35,741 bases of DNA, from assembly GCA_945877725.1 (NCBI GenBank), contig CAMDXR010000001.1, positions 1 through 35,741 on the forward strand, given 5' to 3'. Below the pieces are notes generated by a model that did not search any database, was not told the DNA's origin, and saw only the letters and a program-made list of their open reading frames with translations. The stretch is from Limnohabitans sp. Rim8 (GTDB lineage Bacteria > Pseudomonadota > Gammaproteobacteria > Burkholderiales > Burkholderiaceae_C). Shown here piece after piece: positions 23,801 to 30,700 of the stretch (its first letter is position 1; every line of letters begins with the position of its first letter). Position numbers and translations under genes: made by a program.

Positions 23801-24655
23801 GATGACCGCATCGTAATGTGCGGTGTTGCCCGCCAGCAGGTAGGAGCGCAGCAGCAACAGGCCCACCGCCGGTTGGTCTTTGCGCCCATGCCCGGGCAGG
23901 TCGCTCAGCTGTTCGCTGATGCGGTTTTTCATCTGGGGGTGGTACAAGCCCACCTCGGGGTATTCAATCGGTTCTTCGGGTTGAGCCAAAGCCCGCAGGC
24001 TTTCGCGTGGGCCTTGGGCGTAGCGGTGCACCAGCGACTTGACCATGTGCTCGATGTTGTGCTCCGAGCCGGCCAGCCAGTAACGCATGGTCAAGAAAAA
24101 CAAGCGCAAATCTTGTGCCGTGCCTGGAATGAAGCGCAGCAGCTTGGGCAGGCGGCGCAGCATGGCCATTTGTTTGGAACCGGCACTGGCCGAGCCCCCT
24201 TTGTCTTCCCCGGTGTCTTTGTTTTTGGCACTGGGACGCAGTTTTTTGAGCAAGGCCATCAGGCCACCCGATTCGCGCCCCATGACCAGCTTGCCCATGC
24301 GGGTCAGTTGGGTCACTTGCGGGGCCGACATGATGCAGACCATGGCGTCACATTGCTCGCGACGGGCTTGCAATGCCTCTAAAACGGGCAAGAAATGGTC
24401 TTCCATGAAGAGCATGGTGACGATTACCAGGTCGGCCTGGGCCACTGCAGCCAGGCAAGCAGCCAGTGCGTGCTCGCTGTCGCGCCAAGCCGATGCGCTG
24501 TGGGTTTGCAATTGCAGCCCCGGAATCTGGTGCGCCAAGCGGTGGGCCGCGCTGTCTGCAGCGCTGGCCAGATGGCTGTCCATGGTCAACAACACCACGC
24601 TCATGCGGGGTGCGTTGGACTTGGCCTGGTTAGCGGCTGAAATGGGCTTTGGCAT
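20837..24655 (-). CDS. bchH: Magnesium chelatase large subunit
   Basis: The 1272-residue porphyrin-binding subunit that inserts Mg into protoporphyrin IX together with BchI and BchD (not in this window). Recognisable stretches include LVIVTMLFMEDHFLPVLEAL, GGRPGPAGQTCHGCEKHCTF, FNFPPNAGSVGTAAYLSVF, HFGTHGALEFMPGKQTGLS and YLYAANNPSEGALAKRRG. The frame is open for 55 further codons upstream, but the Met at 24655 (MPKPISAANQ) gives the normal length; it overlaps the end of bchB by 26 bases. A later Met (MSVVLLTMDSH) is a possible alternative. Confidence 0.97.
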   Translation of the reverse strand: MPKPISAANQAKSNAPRMSVVLLTMDSHLASAADSAAHRLAHQIPGLQLQTHSASAWRDSEHALAACLAAVAQADLVIVTMLFMEDHFLPVLEALQARREQCDAMVCIMSAPQVTQLTRMGKLVMGRESGGLMALLKKLRPSAKNKDTGEDKGGSASAGSKQMAMLRRLPKLLRFIPGTAQDLRLFFLTMRYWLAGSEHNIEHMVKSLVHRYAQGPRESLRALAQPEEPIEYPEVGLYHPQMKNRISEQLSDLPGHGRKDQPAVGLLLLRSYLLAGNTAHYDAVINSLQARGLRVIPAFASGLDARPAIDRFFKQGGDSQIQSLLSLTGFSLVGGPAYNDASAAEVALSELDVPYIAAHPLEFQSIEQWGDSTRGLLPVENTIMVAIPELDGSILPMVYGGRPGPAGQTCHGCEKHCTFPSGPRSQDMFTCSERTDMLTARIDRLVRLRNKPRADRKLAIVLFNFPPNAGSVGTAAYLSVFQSLFNTLQRLSKEGYRVDLPDSVDDLRNRLLQGNASQYGTQANVLHAIDTSHHVRNERWLKEIEAQWGPAPGKHLTNGQSLFVLGAAFGQVAVTVQPGFGYEGDPMRLLFETGCAPTHAFSAFYRYLREDYAADAVLHFGTHGALEFMPGKQTGLSAQCWPDRLIDALPNIYLYAANNPSEGALAKRRGAATLVSYLTPSLTHSGLYKELVSLQQSIESWLQMGPDQALDRASLAGLIHEQARSIDLRVPETLVEDNADWVEQLQNQLLELEYALIPEGLHVMGQAPTREQRLQTLKVMADAMGLAHADFMEALVDGATEAQLSAVISPQQSADKATLESLRQLVRTNKLLGEDHEMQGLMRALDGRYLQPAPGGDLIRNPAVLPTGRNLHGLDPFRMPSAFAVMDGKRQADKLLERYAQDHSSLPETVAMVLWGSDNLKTEGGPMAQALSLMGAAPRFDSYGRLAGACLVPLATLGRPRIDVVITLSGIFRDLLPMQIRLLAEAAFLAASADEPLEQNFVRKHALAFLAEHEGSSLECAALRVFGNTEGAYGANVNHLIDSSCWENENELGDAFTQRKGFAYGREGRPVRNTAVLQSALASVSLTYQNLDSVELGVTSIDTYFDTLGGISRAVLQAKHQRDGNAAEAPPVFIGDQTQGEGVVRSLTEQVALETRSRMLNPKWHESMLQHGYEGVRQIEAHLTNTMGWSATTGQVQPWVYQQLAQTFVLDPAMRERMAQLNPTASAKLANRLLEATRRQYWRPDAETMSALLRAGEELEDRLEGIQEGLPA

Positions 24656-26243
24656 CGTAGAGGGTCTCCACGGTGATGGTGGCCACGCCCTGGTCCAGGG
24701 CAAATCGCTCGGTGTTGCGGCGGGCCTTGCCGCGCACAAAGAACGGGATCTTGCCCAGCTCCTTTTCCGCTTCGACGCTCCAGGTGGCCTGGTTGGAAGC
24801 GGTTTGGGCTGGGGCGGCAACGGCTTGCACAGGGGAGTGGGCCAGGGGTTCCAGGGTGGGTTTGTCCGTGCTGACCTGAGGCTGTGTCAGGGTGTTTTCA
24901 CTGGCTGGGCGTGTGCTGCCCAGGTGCGAAGGAGCGGCTCCTGCATGAAACTCAAAGTCTTGCCGGAACATGCCCAACAGGTGTTCTTCGAGCCCCATCA
25001 TCAAGGGGTGAACCCAAGTGTCGAACAGCACATTGGCCCCCTCAAAGCCCATTTGCGGGGCATAGCGTGCGGGGTAATCTTGCACATGCACAGGGGCCGA
25101 GATGACGGCGCAGGGAATGCCCTGGCGCTTGGCAATGTGGCGTTCCATTTGCGTGCCCAAAATCAGTTCGGGTTGCAGCGCTTGAATCTGGGTTTCGACC
25201 TCTAAGTAGTCGTCGGTGATCAGGGCTTCGACGCCGTGGCGTTTGGCGCAGTCGCGCACTTCGCGAGCAAATTCGCGGCTGTAGGTGCCCAAGCCGACCA
25301 CCTCAAACCCCATTTCTTGGCTGGCCACACGGGCGGCGGCCACCACATGCGTGGCGTCACCAAAAAGGTAGACGCGTTTGCCGGTCAGGTAGGTCGAGTC
25401 CACCGATTTGGCATACCAGTTGGCGTGCGCATTTTCGGGGTCTTGGGCGGGCAATGGCAAACCGGTGAGGGCACAGACCTCGGCCATGAAGTCGCGTGTG
25501 GCGTGGCTGCCCAAGGGCACGGTCTTGGTGTAAGGCTGGTCAAACTGACGCTGCAACCATTGCGCGGCACTCAGGCCTGTTTCGGGGTAAAGCACCACAT
25601 TGAAGTCGGCTTCAGCCAACTTTTCGATGTCGGCGACGCTGGCGTTCAGCGGGGCCACCACCGCTACATCAACGCCCAATTGATTCAACAGCAAGGTGAT
25701 TTCCTTGACATCGTCGCGGTGCCGAAAGCCCAGTGCCGTAGGGCCCAGGATGTTGCAGCTGGGGCGGGCTTTGGGGGCTTTTTCGTCCACAGGGGTGGCG
25801 GGCTTGTGCACCAGGTGGCGGCACAGTTGGTAAAAGGTTTCGCTGGCGCCCCAATTTTCTTTGCGTTGGTAAGAGGGCAGTTCTAGGGCCACCACGGGAA
25901 TCGGCAATTGCAGTGCTTGCGCCAGACCGCCGGGGTCGTCCTGAATCAGCTCGGCCGTGCAGGATGAACCCACCAACATGGCGGCAGGCTGGAAACGTTC
26001 CATGGCTTGGCGGGCAGCGTCTTTGAACAACTCGGCCGTGTCGCCACCCAGATCGCGGGCCTGGAACGTGGTGTAAGTGACGGGGGGGCGGCGGGGCAGC
26101 CGCTCGATCATGGTGAACAACAAATCGGCATAGGTGTCGCCTTGGGGGGCGTGCAGCACATAGTGCACATCGCGCATGGCGGTGGCCACGCGCATGGCCC
26201 CCACATGGGGCGGTCCTTCGTAAGTCCAGAGCGTCAGTTGCAT
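24630..26243 (-). CDS. bchB: Dark-operative protochlorophyllide reductase subunit B
   Basis: The 537-residue BchB forms the catalytic heterotetramer with BchN. It starts MQLTLWTYEGPPHVGAMRVA, the typical N-terminus, with Asp36 (QGDTYAD), the unusual fourth ligand of the NB-cluster, at the canonical number. Other family stretches are VGSSCTAELIQDDPGG and ILGTQMERHIAKRQGIPCAVISAPVHVQDYPARYAPQMGFEGANVL. The C-terminal region includes a low-complexity Gln/Pro/Ala linker (about 430-480) before the conserved PFFVRGKARRNTERFA end. AGGAAAA precedes the ATG. Confidence 0.97.
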   Translation of the reverse strand: MQLTLWTYEGPPHVGAMRVATAMRDVHYVLHAPQGDTYADLLFTMIERLPRRPPVTYTTFQARDLGGDTAELFKDAARQAMERFQPAAMLVGSSCTAELIQDDPGGLAQALQLPIPVVALELPSYQRKENWGASETFYQLCRHLVHKPATPVDEKAPKARPSCNILGPTALGFRHRDDVKEITLLLNQLGVDVAVVAPLNASVADIEKLAEADFNVVLYPETGLSAAQWLQRQFDQPYTKTVPLGSHATRDFMAEVCALTGLPLPAQDPENAHANWYAKSVDSTYLTGKRVYLFGDATHVVAAARVASQEMGFEVVGLGTYSREFAREVRDCAKRHGVEALITDDYLEVETQIQALQPELILGTQMERHIAKRQGIPCAVISAPVHVQDYPARYAPQMGFEGANVLFDTWVHPLMMGLEEHLLGMFRQDFEFHAGAAPSHLGSTRPASENTLTQPQVSTDKPTLEPLAHSPVQAVAAPAQTASNQATWSVEAEKELGKIPFFVRGKARRNTERFALDQGVATITVETLYDAKAHFSR

Positions 26244-26260
26244 GGGGTTTTCCTGCGCTT

Positions 26261-27547
26261 TCAGGCCGCCAACTTCAGGCGGCGCTTGAGGGGGCGGCTG
26301 AACAAACCGGCCAGATCGACCGCTTGTTCGTAGCCTTGAATGGGGGTGAAGACCAACTCGATGGCCCACTTGGTGGTGATGCCTTTTGCCTCCAGCGGAT
26401 TGGCCAGACCCAGGCCGCAGACCACCAGATCAGGCGCGTCAGCCAGGCAACGCTCAAGTTGCAGGTCCACATCCTGCCCTTCGCTGATGCGGGTGCCCAC
26501 AGGCAACCAAGCCAGTTCTTGGGCCATGTGCTGACGGTGCAAATAGGGTGTGCCCACTTCCACCAAGTCCATGCCCAGTTCGCGGTGGACAAAGCGGGCC
26601 AAGGGGATTTCAAGTTGCGAATCAGGGAAGAAGAAAATGCGCTGCCCTTGCAGCGTTTGGCGTTGCACGGCCAGGGCTTTTTCGGCGCGCTGGCGGGGGG
26701 CTGCGGTGGCGTTTTCGAATACTTCAGGGGCCACACCAAAGGCGCTGGCGGCGGCTTGCAACCAAGCGGTGGTGCCCTCCACGCCCAAGGGGAAGGGTGC
26801 GGGCAGGTGCTGCGCGCCACGCGACTGCAAGGCCCGGGCAGTGTCGGCCAAAAAGGGTTGGGCCAGTAAAAATCGTGTGTTGGATCCAACTTCAGGCATG
26901 GACTGGCTGTTGCGCGGCGGAAAAAAGTTGACCGACAACCCCATGCGTTCCAGCAGGCTGCGCATTTGGTCTTCCACCACATCGGCCAAAGTACCCACCA
27001 CCATCAGTGACTGGGTGGCTTGGGGGGCTGCGGCGGGCAAACCCGGCACCATGGCGGCCAGGCAGGCATCTTCGCCTTGGGTAAAGGTGGTTTCAATGCC
27101 GCTACCTGAGTAATTGAGCACGCGCACGGCGGGAAAGTGAATCTGGTTTTGGCGCTCAGCGGCGCGCGACAGATCGAGCTTGATGACTTCGGAGGGGCAC
27201 GAACCCACCAGAAACAACAAGCGGATGTCGGGGCGGCGAGAGAGCAATTGCTGCACCACGCGGTCGAGTTCTTCGTGCACATCGGCCAGGCCCGCCAGAT
27301 CGCGTTCGTCGATGATGGCAGTTCCGAAGCGGGGCTCGGCAAAAATCATCACACCTGCGGCTGACTGAATCAAGTGGGCGCAAGTGCGGGAGCCGACCAC
27401 CAAGAAGAAGGCGTCTTGGATTTTTCGGTGCATCCAGATGATGCCCGTGAGGCCGCAAAAAACTTCTCGCTGGCCACGTTCGACCAAGGGCACCACATCG
27501 GTGCAGCCCGCAGTGGTTTCGGCGCGAATCGGGATAACGCTGCTCAT
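26261..27547 (-). CDS. bchN: Dark-operative protochlorophyllide reductase subunit N
   Basis: The 428-residue partner of BchB. The three cluster cysteines are Cys31 (REVFCGLTG), Cys56 (GSRTCAHLIQ) and Cys117 (LVGSCPSEVIKLDL), each five higher than the Rhodobacter capsulatus ligands Cys26, Cys51 and Cys112, so the spacing is exact. The frame remains open upstream into bchF, but the ATG at 27547 overlaps the bchF stop and gives the family length. The C-terminus KWAIELVFTPIQGYEQAVDLAGLFSRPLKRR is typical. Confidence 0.97.
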   Translation of the reverse strand: MSSVIPIRAETTAGCTDVVPLVERGQREVFCGLTGIIWMHRKIQDAFFLVVGSRTCAHLIQSAAGVMIFAEPRFGTAIIDERDLAGLADVHEELDRVVQQLLSRRPDIRLLFLVGSCPSEVIKLDLSRAAERQNQIHFPAVRVLNYSGSGIETTFTQGEDACLAAMVPGLPAAAPQATQSLMVVGTLADVVEDQMRSLLERMGLSVNFFPPRNSQSMPEVGSNTRFLLAQPFLADTARALQSRGAQHLPAPFPLGVEGTTAWLQAAASAFGVAPEVFENATAAPRQRAEKALAVQRQTLQGQRIFFFPDSQLEIPLARFVHRELGMDLVEVGTPYLHRQHMAQELAWLPVGTRISEGQDVDLQLERCLADAPDLVVCGLGLANPLEAKGITTKWAIELVFTPIQGYEQAVDLAGLFSRPLKRRLKLAA

Positions 27548-28047
27548 AAGATGGCCTGTGCACCCGGAGCGGGTGAGTTGGAAAGGGGTTTTTGCAGCCG
27601 CGCCATGCGCAGTTTGCGTATGTATTGCGCCGCATTGATGCCGTAGGTCACGTAGGCGGCCAAGGCCAGCAGCAATTGGTCTGTGGCACCCCACAGGCCT
27701 TGCCACCAAACCCACAGGTAGGCGGTATGCAGGGCCAACACGCCCATGCTGACCACGTCTTCCCAAAAGAAAGCCGGCGCAAACAGGTATTGGCCAAAAA
27801 CCACCTTTTCCCAGATGGCCCCGGTGACCATGATCAGATAGAGCACGACTGTTTTGATGACCACCGAACCCAAGGCCCAATCGGTGTGTTCGCCGGTTTG
27901 CAAGCTGTTGAGCACCAAATAAAGGCTGATTAAGAAAACCAGGAACTGCACCGGCGCCAAAACCCCTTGAACCAAGGTCCATGCCGTTGCGTCACGCCGG
28001 GCGCGTTGCGCTGGCGTATACAGAACGGAGACTGGGGTGGCGGGCAT
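27544..28047 (-). CDS. bchF: 3-vinyl bacteriochlorophyllide hydratase
   Basis: A 167-residue membrane protein with about four hydrophobic helices, which hydrates the C-3 vinyl group on the way to bacteriochlorophyll a. YTPAQRARRDATAW, GAIWEKVVFGQYLFAPAFFWEDVVSM and AYVTYGINAAQYIRKLR are family features. It is the first gene of the long minus-strand superoperon: a good sigma-70 promoter with two PpsR boxes lies just upstream, with a leader of about 25 bases and AAAGG before the ATG. Confidence 0.96.
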   Translation of the reverse strand: MPATPVSVLYTPAQRARRDATAWTLVQGVLAPVQFLVFLISLYLVLNSLQTGEHTDWALGSVVIKTVVLYLIMVTGAIWEKVVFGQYLFAPAFFWEDVVSMGVLALHTAYLWVWWQGLWGATDQLLLALAAYVTYGINAAQYIRKLRMARLQKPLSNSPAPGAQAIL

Positions 28048-28079
28048 GAAATACCTTTTCGGCGGTTGGGCTGGGTTTG

Positions 28080-28108
28080 AATGTAAGTCTGGACATACAG
28101 TGTGTCAA
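28080..28108 (-). promoter_or_regulatory. Sigma-70-type promoter of the bchF superoperon
   Basis: On the minus strand a perfect -35 box TTGACA (28108-28103), a 17-base spacer and a -10 box TACATT (28085-28080) are seen. Transcription would start near 28073. The -35 lies inside one PpsR box and the -10 inside the other, so bound PpsR should block RNA polymerase. Confidence 0.75.
28082..28099. promoter_or_regulatory. PpsR/CrtJ box 1 (bchF proximal)
   Basis: TGT-N12-ACA, the PpsR/CrtJ recognition sequence, matches exactly (TGTAAG...ACATACA). It covers the spacer and part of the -10 of the bchF promoter. Together with the next box it forms a tandem pair, the arrangement that allows cooperative repressor binding. 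Confidence 0.75.
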
Positions 28109-28120
28109 CATAAATTGACA
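28103..28120. promoter_or_regulatory. PpsR/CrtJ box 2 (bchF distal)
   Basis: TGTCAACATAAATTGACA matches TGT-N12-ACA with the extended TGTCAA/TTGACA half-sites. It starts 21 bases from box 1, two helical turns, and overlaps the bchF -35. It is also positioned to influence the divergent aerR-like gene at 28300. Confidence 0.85.
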
Positions 28121-28299
28121 ATAAATAACGTGTCTAGGGTTTACACTGGATACAATTAAACGGAATCGAATCACACTGGATGTGTGTTTTGGACAGGGTT
28201 TGCATGATCTGCAGGCCCAACAAACGCAATTCTTGCGACGAGCACTCCAAAGTGTTGGAGCCTGCCGCTGGTGAATCCCTCTGATGATCGGTGCTTGTC
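28121..28299 (+). promoter_or_regulatory. Leader of the first aerR-like gene, with repeats
   Basis: The region holds a 9-base direct repeat ACACTGGAT (28143-28151 and 28173-28181, 30 bases apart), a possible -10 TACAAT (28151-28156) without a good -35, an inverted repeat CACAC/GTGTG around 28172-28186, and a small hairpin CTCCAA-AGTG-TTGGAG (28245-28260). Their roles are unknown; the spaced repeats could be a protein-binding pair. Confidence 0.4.
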
Positions 28300-29106
28300 A
28301 TGGCGCAATTCAATTTTGAAAACTCGCAGTCCCCGCCTTTGCCGCCCGGGTCTGTGGTGCCTCTGCCTGAAGCCCTGAGGCAAGGAGTTCCTGTGGGCCC
28401 TCGTTTGGTGGGCGGGACGTCGTTTGCCGGCAAGGCGGCGATTGATCAGGCGCAAATACACATCCTGGCCCAAGCCTGCCTGCAAGGGCTGGATGCCGCA
28501 CGGCAGGTTATTTTTAGCTGGCAGCGCCAAGGGCAGTCGCTGGAAGATATCTATATGCAGGGCATTGCACCCTGTGCCCGTTTGCTGGGGGAGTGGTGGT
28601 CTGCAGACCAGTTGGACTTCGCCATGACCACCATCGGGTCTGCACATTTACAACAGTTGTTACACGACTTCAGCGTGGAGTTTTTGCAAGAATCCCAGGT
28701 AGACCGCAATGGTTGGAGCCTGCTTTTGGTGACGGAACCGGGCGCCCAGCACAGCATGGGCTTGTTCATGTTGAGTGAGTTTTTCAAGCGGGCCGGCTGG
28801 CTTGTCACCGTCGGGGTGCCCCAAGACGTCACCGAATTCAAGCGGCTTTTCCAGTCGGATTGGTTCGACGCTGTGGGCGTCTCGGTCAGCACCGACCGGC
28901 ATTTGAACACTTTGGCAGCCTTGCTGCCAAAGCTAAAAGATGGCTCGGACAACCTCGCATTGAGGATGTTTGTGGGCGGCCCCATGGCCAAGCTGGCGCC
29001 TGAGCGGCTGCGAGCCTTAGGTGCCGAGGTGCTCGCGCAAGAGGCGCCTGAGACGGTCAAAATCCTGACGCAGCGCATGCCTTCGGGTTCTGCCCGCGTG
29101 TCATGA
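28300..29106 (+). CDS. aerR: AerR/PpaA-type B12-domain regulator, copy 1
   Basis: A 268-residue protein of the AerR/PpaA family, which modulates PpsR/CrtJ, in Rhodobacter capsulatus by binding cobalamin in a light-dependent way. It has a helical cap with WWSADQLDFAMTTIGSAHLQQL and a Rossmann-like B12 domain with GAQHSMGLFMLSEFF, in which His151 is the probable cobalt ligand, then WFDAVGVSVS and a MFVGGPMAKL strand-loop. There is no DNA-binding domain. The ATG at 28300 is preferred to a GTG at 28291; neither has a strong ribosome site. It lies directly upstream of ppsR, as in many clusters. A second family member is at 34905. Confidence 0.88.
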   Translation: MAQFNFENSQSPPLPPGSVVPLPEALRQGVPVGPRLVGGTSFAGKAAIDQAQIHILAQACLQGLDAARQVIFSWQRQGQSLEDIYMQGIAPCARLLGEWWSADQLDFAMTTIGSAHLQQLLHDFSVEFLQESQVDRNGWSLLLVTEPGAQHSMGLFMLSEFFKRAGWLVTVGVPQDVTEFKRLFQSDWFDAVGVSVSTDRHLNTLAALLPKLKDGSDNLALRMFVGGPMAKLAPERLRALGAEVLAQEAPETVKILTQRMPSGSARVS

Positions 29107-29133
29107 ACTCGCGTTTGGGTGCGCCCATCTACA

Positions 29134-29158
29134 CGACTTATTTAAGGGAAATAAGTCG
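29134..29158 (+). promoter_or_regulatory. Hairpin between aerR and ppsR
   Basis: CGACTTATTT (29134-29143) and AAATAAGTCG (29149-29158) form a perfect 10-bp stem around AAGGG. No T-run follows, so it is a weak terminator candidate or an mRNA end-protecting structure. A TATACT (29177-29182) just downstream might be the -10 of a ppsR promoter, but no matching -35 is seen. Confidence 0.55.
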
Positions 29159-29238
29159 CCACGGAATTTATAAGCCTATACTGGCATTACAAATACAAGT
29201 GTCAATTTTTTGATGCTCAAACCTGTTTGGTTTACAAC

Positions 29239-30627
29239 ATGAAGCTTCCCGCACTGGAACCGTCCACTTTTTCCCAGCTCTTGGGGGTGGTCTCGGATGT
29301 CACTTTGGTCATGGACCCGCAGGGCGTGATTGAGGACGTGTCTACCGGGCGTGACACTCTGGCTGCCTTGGGTTGCCAGGGCTGGATCGGACGCCGTTGG
29401 ATCGACACCGTCACCACCGAGAGTCGCATCAAGATTCAGGACATGTTGCAGTCCCGGGGCACCCCCGAGGTCATGCGCTGGCGCCATGTGAACCACCTGT
29501 CGCCCATGGGCAACGAAGTGGCCTTGCAATATGTCATGTTGCCGCTGGAGGGCGGTAAACTGCTGGCCATGGGCCGCGACCTCGAAAGTTTGGCCGAACT
29601 GCAGCGCCGCTTGGTCGAAACCCAGCAATCCATGGAACGTGACTATCTTCGTTTGCGGCACATTGAGGCCCGATACCGCGTTTTGTTCGACACCAGTTCC
29701 GAAGCTGTGCTCATGGTCGATGCCACCTCGCAACGTGTGATCGAAGCCAATGTGGGGGCTCAATCCCTGCTCAAGGATGCCGGCAAACGCTTGGTCGGGC
29801 GGGATATTCGGGAATGTTTTGAAGGCGATAGCCAAGGCGAAGTCCAGTCTTTGCTGCGCATGTCGCTGGCCACGGGCCGCATTGAAATGTGTTCTGCCAA
29901 GGTGGCGGGCTTGCCCTCTACCTGGACCGTGTCGGCCACGGTGTTCCGCCAAGAGGGTGGGGCACAGTTTTTGGTGCGTTTGGTGAACCGTGACATCGTC
30001 CCTGAGCCTGGCCACGACGCCGGTTCTCCGGCTGCTTTGGCAGAGGCCATGCAGCATTTCCCCGATGGTTGGATTCTTACTGACACCTCGGGCAGGATCA
30101 AAAGCATCAACGAGGAAGGCATGGCTTTGTTGGGCCTGACGGCCACCTCTCAGGTGGTGGGCCAAAGCATGGAGCGCTGGATGTCGCGGGGGGCCGTTGA
30201 CTGGGGCGTACTCAATACGGGCTTGCGTCAGCAACTGCCGGTGCGAAATTTCGCCACCGAAGTTCGCACTTTGTCGGGCCTGACCTTGCCGGTCGAGATC
30301 TCGGCCGTCAGCCTGATCCGCCCCGAACCCCTGTATGTCTTCTTTGTGCGCGACATGGACCGGCGCATGCCGGGCACGTCCACATCAACCCAAAGCCCGG
30401 CGCACCCCTTTGCCGAGTTGTCTCAGTTGGTGGGGCGCCGCCCAATCAAGGACATTGTGGGCGAGACCGTCGACACCATTGAGCGCATGTGCCTCGAAGC
30501 CGCGCTCGAACTGACCCATAACAACCGTGCATCGGCGGCTGAAATGCTGGGTTTGTCGCGCCAAAGTCTGTACGTCAAGCTGCGCCGCTTTGGCATGGTG
30601 GCTGAAACCGAACTCGAAGCCAATTGA
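29239..30627 (+). CDS. ppsR: PpsR/CrtJ transcriptional repressor of photosynthesis genes
   Basis: A 462-residue regulator with an N-terminal domain, two clear PAS domains (around 140-250 and 265-370), a linker, and a C-terminal Fis-type helix-turn-helix (NRASAAEMLGLSRQSLYVKLRRFGM, about 426-450). Cys418 (ERMCLEAALELTHNN) sits just before the HTH, equivalent to the redox-active Cys420/Cys424 of CrtJ/PpsR. The ATG at 29239 gives MKLPALEPSTFSQL; a TTG four codons earlier is less likely. It should bind the TGT-N12-ACA pairs at bchF and bchG, the second of which begins 5 bases after its own stop codon. Confidence 0.96.
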   Translation: MKLPALEPSTFSQLLGVVSDVTLVMDPQGVIEDVSTGRDTLAALGCQGWIGRRWIDTVTTESRIKIQDMLQSRGTPEVMRWRHVNHLSPMGNEVALQYVMLPLEGGKLLAMGRDLESLAELQRRLVETQQSMERDYLRLRHIEARYRVLFDTSSEAVLMVDATSQRVIEANVGAQSLLKDAGKRLVGRDIRECFEGDSQGEVQSLLRMSLATGRIEMCSAKVAGLPSTWTVSATVFRQEGGAQFLVRLVNRDIVPEPGHDAGSPAALAEAMQHFPDGWILTDTSGRIKSINEEGMALLGLTATSQVVGQSMERWMSRGAVDWGVLNTGLRQQLPVRNFATEVRTLSGLTLPVEISAVSLIRPEPLYVFFVRDMDRRMPGTSTSTQSPAHPFAELSQLVGRRPIKDIVGETVDTIERMCLEAALELTHNNRASAAEMLGLSRQSLYVKLRRFGMVAETELEAN

Positions 30628-30631
30628 TATT

Positions 30632-30649
30632 TGTACGATTTGATTGACA
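30632..30649. promoter_or_regulatory. PpsR/CrtJ box 1 upstream of bchG
   Basis: TGTACGATTTGATTGACA is an exact TGT-N12-ACA match located 5 bases after the ppsR stop. With the following box it shares a central palindrome, TTGACACATAGTGTCAA (30644-30660). Confidence 0.8.
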
Positions 30650-30654
30650 CATAG

Positions 30655-30672
30655 TGTCAATCCCGGTTGACA
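30655..30672. promoter_or_regulatory. PpsR/CrtJ box 2 upstream of bchG
   Basis: TGTCAATCCCGGTTGACA is an exact match with full TGTCAA/TTGACA half-sites, starting 23 bases after box 1 and 29 bases before the bchG ATG. The site should make bchG-bch2-bchP a PpsR-controlled unit separate from ppsR. No convincing -10 element was found. Confidence 0.85.
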
Positions 30673-30700
30673 TTTCTTAAACTCTCTCCACAATGGGGGC

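Noticed and set aside
24656..24820. Extension of bchH by 55 codons
   Set aside because: It would overlap bchB further and is Arg/Pro-rich shadow sequence. The Met at 24655 gives normal length.
24087..25205. 372-codon plus-strand open frame opposite bchH and bchB
   Set aside because: It spans the junction of two certain genes on the other strand and has no family features or ribosome site.
27548..27982. Extension of bchN to 573 residues
   Set aside because: The extra segment overlaps bchF in another frame and is low-complexity. The start at 27547 gives the canonical length and ligand spacing.
29177..29238. A PpsR autoregulation site before ppsR
   Set aside because: A TGTCAA half-site is present, but the partner ACA is missing at the required distance.
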